Both the position numbers and the translations under genes were made by a program. Source: Phaeosaccion multiseriatum (lineage: Eukaryota; Ochrophyta, other classes). Taken from it: a stretch of DNA of 64,000 nt. Positions 42,866 to 52,976 of this stretch are shown here, in pieces. The notes below the pieces were generated by a model that did not search any database, was not told the origin of the DNA, and was given only the letters and a program-made list of their open reading frames with translations. Each line of letters opens with the position of its first letter. Positions within the stretch are counted from its first letter, which is position 1. The stretch spans positions 1,302,001-1,366,000 of the forward strand of contig OZ218962.1 of assembly GCA_965112735.1 (NCBI GenBank). The letters run 5' to 3'.

Positions 42866-43444
42866 TTGACAGCAGTCACGGCTGTAGAGGAGAAGGTGAG
42901 GTGCGGGAAGATGGCTCAAGTCCTGCGTATTCGCGTTGAAAGTTTGCTCAAGTCCTGCAATGTGGGAGCTCCCCCGAAGTCAACCTCTGTGAAGTCTGTG
43001 TTGAAGCACCAACACGCGAACTCGGTCCCTACGAGGATCCGAGATTATCGATCCGAGGAGAAATTTAGGAAGGAGAAGAGCAGGAAAAAAGCTAAATCGC
43101 GGCCGCGAAGGGGGCGGCCGCAGCAGTAGCAGCAGCTGCTGAAAGGAAAGGAGGACGTGGACCTAACATGTTTTATTTTAAAGCAAAAGAAGGAGAGTAC
43201 AGACCTTGCCGAAGAAAGAGACAGGATGAGCAGCGAGTGGTGCAAATGGAGCACCTCCAAGGGTGGGAAGATGTCAACGAACTCACTCACTAAGGCCAAT
43301 CATGGCTTTGACGGCGACTCCTCCTTTCAGGATTTCAAGAAGTGGAAGGAGCTGGAGAGAACAAGAAGGAGGCGGAGGGGAAAAAAAAACCCGTGCGGCT
43401 TCCCGCCGAAGTACGTGGTCAATACGGAAGGGAGGGAGGTGTAG
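42866..43444 (+). other. Two short basic ORFs of unknown status
   Basis: Frames at about 42866-43129 and 43157-43444 encode basic peptides (YRSEEKFRKEKSRKKAK; FKKWKELERTRRRRRGKK) without family resemblance. They lie where the 5' exons of a mercuric-reductase-like gene would be expected but contain no dinucleotide-binding or redox-active Cys motif. They could be unrelated 5' sequence, a small gene or chance frames. Confidence 0.25.
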
Positions 43445-43616
43445 ATTGTGGGTTCTTTTGGATTCGTGTGCCTCTCTCCGTCCATGCCGCTCCTCTCTAT
43501 CTATGTTATCTCTCGCCCTTTCCCTCCCTCTCCTCATGTCATCATGTTACATGTCCATTGTCCATGTCACACTTGGCGGCAACTGTACACACATGCGGCT
43601 CACATAATGACCACAG

Positions 43617-46121
43617 GAGGGGCGGAGTACGGCGTGACGGCAGAGAGCGCCACCATCGGCCTCGCGAAGGTCACGGAACGCATGCGCAAGATTCGAGGTG
43701 AGAAGGCGGAAGGCGGACAACCAACATGCATACATGTAACGGCATAGAGGCGTAGAGACTACAGGCATAGAAGCAACAGGTAAAGAGGCAAGGCAAGGCA
43801 TGAAGGCGTAGCTCTCTCTCTCTCTCTCCACCCCCTTGAGCCCCTCACGTTCCTCCCTCACCACCCCCTCCCCTCTCTGTCAGCTGGCATCTCGCACCAC
43901 GATTCTGCCGAGCGTTTCAGCAAGGACCTCGGTATCGACGTCTTGTTGGGTAGAGGCACCTTCACAGGACCCAACACATTGAGGTCAATGGCAAGACCCT
44001 CAAGTTCAAGAAGGTATGCCAATACTGGTAGTCAATAGGTGTATGTCAATGAGTTGGTGGGTGGACCAGCTGGGGTGGTGGCAATCTGTGTGAGAGGGTG
44101 AGTGAGACCGTCTTGTGGTGTAAGTGTGTCCTTCGCGGGCCACCCAAATCTGTTTGTCCTTTCCTTTTGTCTTCTCTCTCTCCCTCTCCCTCTCTCTCTC
44201 TCCTCCCCACTCCCCCCCCCCCCCGTATCTTCTCCCTTCTCGTACGCCTCCAACTACTCTCCCCCCAGGCGGTCGTCGGTACCGGTGGCACAGCGGCCCT
44301 CCCGCCCATCCCCGGTCTTGCGAGGCCCCTTACCTCACCAATAACTCCATCTTCAATCTCACCACTTTGCCCCCGAGGATGCTCGTCATTGGCGGAGGTA
44401 AGAGGCAATGCATGTGCATGCATGTATACTTCTTCAACTTCTTCTACTACTACTACTACTACTACTGCTACTCTACTACAGGTACTACTACTTTCTTTCC
44501 CCAAAGCGCGCAACGCTTCTCTCCTGCCTCGCCCTGCTCCCCTCCTCTTGCTAGTTGTGCCTGGGCCATAATCATGAACCCCACCCTGACACCCCAACCC
44601 ACCCAACACCCCCCCTAGGGCCCATCGGTCTGGAGGTTGCCCAAGCAATGCGCCGCTTCGGATCGGAAGTAACCGTGTTGGTGCGCTCTGACCAGGTAAG
44701 ACTCTCTCTCTCTCCCTCTCCCTCTCTCCTCCCATCTCTTTCCCCTCTCTGTCTCTCTCTCTCTCTCTCTCCCCTTCTCTCTCACCTCCGCACCCCTCTC
44801 TCTACCGCGGTGGGGGACTGCTGCACACCGTTTCAGTTCACGCAGCCACGTGTCGGACTTTATGGCGCGAATCGTCATTCGCAACGCGCACTTCTTCGGC
44901 AACAAGGGCAAGTTCAGGTATGCTCATGCTGTCTCATGTCATCTTACATCATCGTATCTTACTGTGGAGCGGAGGTGTGGCATCTCTGGTAATGGGTGGG
45001 AGCGGGTGGGCGCAAGGCGCGGGTGGAAATAGAGGTGACAGGCGGGCCGGCCCCGCATCCATTGGGTCTCTCGTTTCTCTTTCTCTTCTTGTTCTTTGTA
45101 CGATAAGAGATGCCGACCCATCGTACTTCCCTCCTCTCCATCTCCACTCCTCACGCCCCCACCCTCACCCCCACTCCACCCCACTCCACTCCACTCCACC
45201 TCGACTCCAATACCCCCACCCCCCTGCCCTCCCCTCCCTTCCACTCCACTCCTCTCCACCTCCACCCATTCCTTCTTCCTCTCCCCTCCACCCCCACCCC
45301 AACACCCCCACTCCACCCCACTCTACTCCACTATCAGTTCCCTGCTCATTCCCTGGGCCACCTGCACGGAGCCCGAAGTCGCACACGTGGGCCTGTACCC
45401 ACGCGATCTCGACGCGCAGGGCATCAAGTACGACACGTACTCCAAGCAACTCGCGGACGTTGATCGAGCCATCTGTGAGGGGGGCACGAGTGGATTCGTC
45501 AAGGTGCACGCGAAGGCCGGCTCGGATACCCTCCTCGGCGCCACCATTGTCGGGGCTAGTGCAGGGGACTTGATTAGTGAGCTCAGTGTGGCGATGCAGA
45601 ATGGCATTGCGATTGGGAAGCTCGCGCCGTCACCCACCCCTACCCCACGAGTAAGTTCATGCGTTGGCGGTCTATCTGCGTGTTGCGTGTCAGAGACGAG
45701 TTTCGTTTTACCTGTCTTTCCTTGTCGGTCTGTCTGTCTGTCTGTTTGTCTGTTTGTCTGTTTGTCTGTCTGTCTGTCTCTGTCTGTCTGTCTGTCTGTC
45801 TCTGTCTCTGTCTTCGTGTCTGTCTGTCAATCTCTGCCCGTCTCCTCCCCACATATACCTGCCTTTGAGCATGTGTCCCCTCTCTGTCTCCCAGTCCGGG
45901 ACCTTGGCACACTCTCACGTCACTCCGCACTCTCCCCTTGCTCCACTACCATGCACTACCATCTACCCATCCACTGCCATCCATCCATCCTCTCCCTCTC
46001 TCTCTCTCTTCAGCTGCCGAGGCTCTCCGACAGGTGGCTGCGCGACTTGTACAACAAGACACGTCTCACTCCTACCGTCAAGGGACTCTTCAGAAACCTC
46101 ATGAAGATCCAGCGGAGATGA
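43617..46121 (+). pseudogene. Truncated mercuric-reductase-like pyridine nucleotide-disulfide oxidoreductase
   Basis: Homology blocks in order: GLAKVTERMRKIR (43617-43697), ISHHDSAERFSKDLGIDVLL and GRGTFTGP (43884-44016), VVGTGGTAALPPIPGL then YLTNNSIFNLTTLPPRMLVI (44270-44396), GPIGLEVAQAMRRFGSEVTV (44619-44695), DFMARIVIRNAHFFG (about 44850-44917), WATCTEPEVAHVGLYPRD and GFVKVHAKAGSDTLLGATIV (45338-45652), THPYPTTAEALRQVA and LYNKTRLTPTVKGLFRNL (46015-46121). The family reduces metal ions or disulfides with FAD and NAD(P)H. The N-terminal FAD-binding and CxxxxC active-site region is absent, as is the segment of about 140 residues after the NAD motif. Frame breaks occur near 43970, 44310, 45635 and 46040. 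It is probably non-functional. Confidence 0.7.
45728..45838. repeat. TGTC tetranucleotide microsatellite
   Basis: An array of TCTG/TTTG units lies in the intron after the ATIVGASAGDLISEL exon of the reductase-like pseudogene. No coding role. Confidence 0.9.
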
Positions 46122-46139
46122 GAGACAAGAGACAGATGC

Positions 46140-46670
46140 GAGAGAGCAATGCTGCTTGCTTACTGCACTCCAACGAGCAAGGAGGAGACAAGTAAAAGGG
46201 AGAGGGAGGGAGAGAGAGGGAGCAAGGCTACTTGCTCACGGCACGGACACCGGTGACACTGGGCAGTTGATCTGAGGTTCTGTCTGGAGTGTTCGAGTTG
46301 GTGGTATGGTGCAGTGGATGGTTGTGATTTGAAGAGAGGGAAGGGAGGGAGGGATTGATGTTTAGTTTTCTTTAACGACCTGCTTCCTTCCATGTATGTA
46401 GAGGGGGAGGGAGGGGTGTAAGGAGGTACTGCATGCCACTTACTGCAGGAGTGGGGGCAAGGAAGGCCACGCCATAGCTTGCTGGCGGTGAGGGGGAGGG
46501 GAAGGGAATGAGGTAAAACGAGAAGAACAGAGCTAAGATTACATATTTATATCAAAGGAACCTCACTTGCCAAGCGTGGAAAGGAAAGTGGCCGCACTCT
46601 TGTGCAGTGTGGCGCGACTGCCCTTCTGCTCAGAGTCATCACAAGGCCCCATCATCGTATCGGGCGGTGC
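46140..46670. repeat. Segmental-duplication flank, copy B (partner at 40380-40840)
   Basis: Direct-orientation partner of copy A; shared blocks include GAGCAAGGAGGAGACAAGTA near 46175 and 40430. Here it begins right after the last exon of the reductase-like pseudogene, so the duplication breakpoint falls at about 46120-46140. Confidence 0.8.
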
Positions 46671-46749
46671 CATGTAGCTGCCGCCCACACACACTCTCTC
46701 TCTCTTTCCCCGGGGGAGCGCTGCGCTGTCCTAGCTACAAAGGACACGT

Positions 46750-48390
46750 CTGTCTCCTAGAGCTCAATAATCGCCGGGTTCATCATCTTCTTCTTCCTCC
46801 TCTCCCTCCCCTCACTCGTTCTCGTCCTCGTACTCGTATAAGTGGATCAAAAGTTCCCCAGGTCGATCAGCAGGCAGACGATAATTCTCACCAACGGTTA
46901 GCTCCGTGAGGCCAGCAGGCAGCTTCTCCGTGGGGCAGGTGTTGTTCCGTCCAAGCTTGAGAATATGGAGCGAAGCAGGCAGGGCCATGGGAAGGCTAAA
47001 GTCCCACCCCATGTGCACCTCCTCCACACCGCAAGGAAGGACCACGTGCTGATTGAAGCAATCGCCAAATGTGGTCTTCTTCAGCGAGGCAGGTAGAGCC
47101 AGAGGAAGGTTAAAATCATACCATCTCCACCTCCTCCACACCGCAAGGAACGACCACGTGCTCATTGAACCTTTCGCCAAATGTGATCTTCTTTAGCGAA
47201 GCCGGCAGCTCCAGAGGGAGGCTAAAGAACTTACCCCATCTGCACCTCCTCCACACCGCAAGGAAGGACCACGTGCTGATTGAAGCAATCGCCAAATGTG
47301 ATCTTCTTCAGCGAGGCAAGTAGGGCCCCCAGAGGAAGGTTAAAATCATACCTCCACCTCCTCCATACCGCAAGGAAGGACCATGTACTGACTGAACTTC
47401 GAGAACTCAGCAAATATGACCTTCTTCAGCGCGGCAGAAGGGAGGTCAAAGTGCTTTCCCATCTTCACCTCTTGTGCCACATCGCAAGGAAGGACCAGGT
47501 GCTGAGCAAACTCGGAGTATACGAAAAGTAGATGCTCTTCAGCGAGGCAGGCAGGTCAGAGGGAGGTCAAAGTGCTTTCCCATCTTCACCTCCTCCACGC
47601 CACAAGGGAGGACCACGTGCTGATTGAAGCAAGCGCCCAATTTCATCTTCTTCAGCCAGGTAGGCAGATCCAGAGGGAGGTCAAAATTGCTCCCCATCTC
47701 TCCACCTCCACACCACAAGGAAGGATCAGCTGCTGATTGAATTTCGACCCGCTGCTAAAGCTCTCATCTTTTTCAGCGAGGCAGACAGCTCCAGAGTGAA
47801 GTTCAAGTGCGCTCCCATCCACATCTCGTCCACGCCGCAAGGAAGGACCAGCCCCGTGCTGAAAAACACCTCGGCAGGCAGGTTTATAAAGGGAAGCCAA
47901 AGTGCGCCCCCACCCCACAAGGAAGGACAGAATGCTGATTAAGTCCTTCCCCATCACCACCTCCTCCACGCCATAAGGAAGGACCACGTGCTGATTGAAC
48001 TTGTCGCTAAATCTCTCATCTTCTTCAGTGAGGCACAGGTACGTCCAGACGGAGACTAAACTACGTCGTCCACTGTGGTCGGCCTGAGCGATTGAGACAT
48101 ACGGAGAAACGCAGCATCAATACCTTCGTCAAGAGAGCCTCATCAGCAGAAATCTTCGTAGCTGGTGGGGCCGAGCTCCACAGCCGCGACGCGAAACAAG
48201 CCTCTCCCGTCATAACGTCCACCAGCCTCTGCCCGCTGCATCTTCCTGTGCTCGACCCCCCCGAAGCTCGCATCCCCTCCCCCTTCTCCTCCTCTTCCTT
48301 CTGCTGCTTCAGTAGACTCAGCACATGCGGTGCTGGACATTGTCAGGCGTCCTTGGCAATGGGGGGTTGGGGCCCTCGTTATTATTGACA
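46750..48390 (-). pseudogene. Decayed second copy of the FNIP-repeat gene
   Basis: The same 38-residue repeat words appear (LPCGVEEVHMGWDFSLPM, FGDCFNQHVV, LPAGLTELTVGENYRLPAD), and the 5' part matches the intact paralogue (FRVAAVELGP, ISADEALLTKVL). The frame is broken at many points: about 47110, 47225, 47340, 47470 and 47690 among others. Repeat units are uneven in length and some have lost their second half. It lies in the same orientation as the intact gene at 41.3-42.8 kb and shares its 3' flank. The acidic C-terminal tail is shortened. Confidence 0.75.
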
Positions 48391-48527
48391 TACTTTTTGG
48401 TGGCTTTTGTCTTCATCATCCCTCACCCCTTTCCACGCGCACTGTGTCACCCAGCGCTTCCCCACAGCATTGGTAAGAGGGAGAATAGTGTGGGCGAGGC
48501 CAAGTAAGAGGGGACAGAGGAGAGACA

Positions 48528-48986
48528 ATGGCGAGCACGGCAAGGGCTCAAACACGGGCCCATCTCGAGAGGAAGGGCTGTGCCCACAAGAGGAACTCGG
48601 ACTACTATGAGCCCCTTCTGAAGGGCCAGGACCCTTGCTCCGACGCCGAGGAGAAGCGAAAGCCTCTCACAGTGGCGGAGAGGACAGCGGCAGCAAGGGA
48701 GCGGGCAGAGCAGCGGGATGAGGGAGGCCCAGCGGCAGCTGGGGAGGGGGTGGGGGCGCCCGGGCAGGCGGCAGCAGGCACGGAGGTGGTGGGACAGGGG
48801 GCTTCGCCAGTCTTGGAGGGCGATCTGTGGCTGGAGCTTTTCGCATGGATAGATACGCTGTACCCAGACGACAAATTGAGGGCCGTCAAGCTCAAGGTGG
48901 CGTTCAAGAAGGAGCACATTGAGACCGTCAGGAGCATGTGTCTCGAGGATGTAGAGGAGGTCTGCGCGACCCTACAAGCGCAATAG
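48528..48986 (+). CDS. Hypothetical 152-residue protein
   Basis: A single frame from ATG at 48528 to TAG at 48984-48986. The first third is basic and polar, the middle is Ala/Gly/Glu-rich low complexity, and the last 55 residues (LELFAWIDTLYPDDKLRAVK, then KKEHIETVRSMCLEDVEEV) look like a compact helical domain, perhaps SAM-like. I recognise no family. It lies between the FNIP pseudogene and the convergent eIF2-beta gene, 248 bases from the latter's stop. It could be a real small gene or the last exon of something larger. Confidence 0.5.
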   Translation: MASTARAQTRAHLERKGCAHKRNSDYYEPLLKGQDPCSDAEEKRKPLTVAERTAAARERAEQRDEGGPAAAGEGVGAPGQAAAGTEVVGQGASPVLEGDLWLELFAWIDTLYPDDKLRAVKLKVAFKKEHIETVRSMCLEDVEEVCATLQAQ

Positions 48987-49234
48987 CCAATCACATTATA
49001 TATATATATATATATCGTATTATCTTATCGAATGTCGTCCAAACGCTGCGTGTGGCCGGGGGGAGTACTTGGTATTCCATCGTGCGACACGAAAAGCAAA
49101 AACCAAACCAACTCCCGCCCCCCGCGTGCGTGCCCCAAGGGCGGCGAGACAAAAGTGTCTCCACAATGAGCTCGCCTGCGCTTCTGCCCGCCCGCCTGCC
49201 TGCCTGCTCACACTGGTCTCTGGAGCGCACGTGT

Positions 49235-50739
49235 TCATTTGGTGGCATTTCGCAAAGCCCGACGGTCGGCTCTTGTCTGGGCGTGGAATCCTGATCGCAC
49301 GGCAGCCACTGAGCGGCTTGACCCGCAGTCCTGTAATGTAAGGGCACGTGAGGGAGCAGAGAGACAAACGACAAGAGAAGCCATTCGTTAGGATTGGACG
49401 TGGGCGGGGGCACGGTTCTGGTTCTGACAAAAGGGGAGATAGACCCAACTCGAATCTCACCTGGCAGTGGACAAAGTAAAGACGGCTGACAGAGTCCCTC
49501 GTGAGAGTGGTGGTGGGGCTGCGGCACATTTTGCACGTCACGTATTCGACAATGTACTTCCTCAGCAGAGACTCAATGTACTTTGGCACGTAGCGACCAC
49601 GCAGCACCAGCCGCTGATTGCCGTCAATTGACCCCTCCGTACCCAACTCCGCCACCACAAACGAAAACACGTGCTCCGGCGTCCTCTTGAGCAGCTTGCA
49701 AATCTCCTGGAAGTTCATCCACAGCGTCTTCCTCGTTCCCATGCGCATCAGCTGTGGGGGCTTGAGCGTGATTCGACTCCGCTCAGACAGCTCTGGGTTG
49801 TTCGTGTGTAGCAAGTTCTGTTGCACGAGTTGGCAAAGGAAAGGAAAGGGGAGCAGCAAAGAGTTGAGTCAGCCAAGGGAGCAGCAGCACATACACTTGA
49901 GGGAGAAACGCATCGCATCCGGGTTTTTTTGCTGGTCTCAGTTAATGGGTGAGTGGTAAAATCGCTGGTCAACACGGGTAGTTGGTAAACCATTCTGATC
50001 TATACTCTGTTTCGATCATTGACCTGCATTTCATTTCATTTCGGTGCAAAGAGGGGAGCAACAACTCGGTGGGGACAGCACCGTACCTGGATCCTATCGA
50101 GGAGGGCGTCATACTCGTAGTTGACTAAACCGCTGTCCACGCCGCCTGACCCCCCCCCCTCGCCGTCTGTCGCATCCGATGTTGCCTTCTTCTTCTTCTT
50201 CTTCTTCTTGGTCAAATCTAGCATCGACTCAATGTCTACCTTGGGCTCCTCGGGGGCCGCTGCCTCCGCCGGAGTCTACATTACATAAAAAGGACAAGGG
50301 GGGAGAAAGTGAGAGGACGCGTACGACCTACCCTCCTACATGGAACAAACCCCGAGAGCCTCTGTGCGACATTCAAAGAGGCATCCCGACGACCACCAGC
50401 CCCCCGACTGGGGCCAAGATTCCCACCACAGCGTCTGGGCTCAACCCAACCCCCGATACCCTCCCCCTGCTCCGCAAGTCCACCCGAAAAAGTTGCCACA
50501 CTAAATGCGGAGTGCCAGGTCCCTTACAAGCAGTCCAGTCACCCAAATTCCCCTCTCTGTTCCTAATTGGTCTGCTCCTCGGCTTGCCCCTTTTATATAT
50601 ATCCAACCCAGGCTCCTGCTGATGTGTGGGCTTGGCCTCTTCTCTTTCCCATACCCTCAACCATTACGCCCTCGCACGTGAGCCCCACAGTCTTCCCGTG
50701 CTCGCCCCTTACCTGGTTTGTACCCTCCACATCCGCCAT
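49235..50739 (-). CDS. Translation initiation factor eIF2 subunit beta
   Basis: eIF2-beta is part of the eIF2-GTP complex that brings initiator tRNA to the small ribosomal subunit. Four exons: 50713-50739 (MADVEGTNQ), 50087-50275, 49461-49817 and 49235-49330 (stop TGA), all phase 0, giving 222 residues. Residues 22-40 include one block of eight Lys (DLTKKKKKKKK). Residues 73-166 contain the core (NNPELSERSRITLKPPQLMR, KTLWMNFQEICKLLKRTPEH, VFSFVVAELGTEGSIDGNQR). The C-terminal zinc finger has Cys167, 170, 190 and 193 in the family's C-x2-C-x19-C-x2-C spacing, split by the last intron. It is shorter than animal eIF2-beta, mainly because only one lysine block is present. It is transcribed divergently from the SNF1-type kinase. 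Confidence 0.93.
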
Positions 50740-51129
50740 GATGCGGCAGGCTTCCGCCCTCTCCTCCTCTCCTTCTCCTCCCTACCCCCGAGCTTAGTTA
50801 GTTCCTCCTTCAAAAAGTGCTCCGCAGCAAGAATAGGCCGTCCTTCTATTGGCAGCCCCTTGTGAGCACGAGCTATGCGTACGGTGCTGATGCGTTCTTA
50901 TCCTCCGTTGGTTGCCTTTTGCTGTGCAGCGCCGTCAAAGATCGGTCGGAAATGGGGGCCGCCGCACACAGTGCCCCTGTCCCAGAGGCCTCCGGAGGCC
51001 TCGGGAAAAAAGCCGTAACTGTATGGATGATTTTGTTGTATTTTGCGTATGCCATGTTGCCTCCTTCGACGTCCCCTTGGGGGGGCACTGGAAGCAGCCA
51101 CTCCCACGCATAACATCCGCGCTTGATGG
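50740..51129. promoter_or_regulatory. Shared intergenic region between divergent eIF2-beta and SNF1-type kinase
   Basis: 390 bases separate the two start codons, so both promoters must lie here or inside the genes. I see no clear TATA box or other named element. TTGTTGTATTTTGCGTATGC near 51033 is the most AT-rich stretch. Confidence 0.4.
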
Positions 51130-52943
51130 ATGGCACCCCCTTCTCGCAACGGGTCTGTCGGGTCGCGACGTGGGAGCAGCACCAGCACCGCCGCCAGCAG
51201 TAGCACCAGCAGGGGAGCCAGTAGCAGCCGGGGCGGGGCGGACAGCCATGGCGCTCCCGTGTCTTCCAAGATTTCAACCGGTGTTGGCCATAGACCGGGG
51301 AGCAGGCAGCAGCAGTCATCGGGGGCTGCAAGATGCGTGGGGAACTTCGTGCTGGGCAAGACGCTTGGGGAGGGCACCTTCGGTGAGGTCAGGCTTGGGA
51401 CACACACACCCACGGGCAACCGAGTTGCCGTCAAGATACTGGAGAAGAGCCGAGTGAAGAGTATCGCGGATGTGAAGCGGGTGTCGCGGGAGATTAAGCT
51501 GCTGAAGCGGCTGCGCCACCCCAATGTTATTCAGCTCTACGAGGTGCTCGACGTGCCGTCCACGATTTACTTCGTCACAGAGCACTGCGATGGGGGCGAG
51601 CTGTTTGGATACATTGTCAACAAGCAGAGACTACTAGAGCCAGAAGCTGTAGACTTGTTTCGGCAGCTGATAGAAGGGGTAGACTACATCCACGCGAGCG
51701 AGGCTACGCACCGTGACCTGAAACCCGAAAATCTTTTGCTGCAGAGCACAAAGACGGGGGGCAAGTGGCAGCTCAAAATTATAGACTTTGGGCTCAGCAA
51801 TACGCAAGAGGGTGGGGCGCTCCTTCAAACAGCCTGCGGCTCGCCTTGCTACGCCGCACCAGAGATGATTGCAGGGCGAAAGTACGTCGGTCCTCTTGCG
51901 GATATTTGGTCCATGGGCGTGGTCCTCTTTGCCATGGTCGCCGGGTACCTACCTTTTGAGGTAAGCGGAGGGCGCGCTCTCTCTTCACTTGCATCCTGCC
52001 CCCCTTCATCCATCGTACATGCCTGCTGCCACTGCCCTCACACACACAGGACGCCAACACACCGAATCTCTACCGGAAGATCTTGGCCGGGAGCTACACC
52101 TGCGCGCGTTGGTTCAGCCCCGCCCTCGTTGACCTGCTCTCCAAGGTCCTGGAGACGCGGCCGGAGCATCGACTTGATATGGAGGGCATTCGGGGCCACG
52201 AGTGGCTCAGCAATGGTGGTGATGATGGTGGTGGTGGTGGTGGTGGTGGTGATAGTCGGGCGGGTGCGGACGCCACCCGCGCCTTTCCCGACAACTCTAT
52301 TCCGAACAGAGACCAAGACATTGACAGCAACGTGGTAGATTACATGCAGCGCGCCTTCGGAATGGGACAGAGGCAGGTCATGGACAGCTTGCTCAAGGGA
52401 AGTCACAACGACGCCTGCTCCACGTACTACCTCCTCCGGCGGCAGCAGGAAGTAGAGGGGCTCGACTTGAGAGGGGCAGCTGGAGATGGCAATGCGTGGG
52501 AGAAGCAACCGCATCTGCAGGCGTTGGGAGGACTTCCTCGGAGGCAGTCGCGCCCTAGCACGCCTGGGTCTGGCCCACCGGCGGCGGTGCGGAGAAAGAA
52601 TAGTGGCAGCAGCAGTGGTAGCGGCAGTCGAAAGGGCAGCGACAAGCCAATTAGAGGTATCAGTCGTGAGCCCAGCAGTCGCCCGCCAGAGGCGACTTTG
52701 TCAGAACAAGTAACAGTCTCGACAGGGGTAGGAGCAGCTCCTCACCCTCTCCCACTCCCTCTCTCCCCGAGCGACCCACCCTCGGCAGTGGAGGGGGTGG
52801 CACTGGTGGCCCAAGCACAAGCAACAAGCGGGCATGGAGAGCAACACGGGGAGGAGCTCGTTCCACCGACGGCATCCCCAGTCCCAGCAGCGGTGACTTC
52901 CACAGCACAGGCAGCAACCAAACGTCTTTGGAGCGCCTCGAGT

Positions 52944-52976
<33 letters not shown>

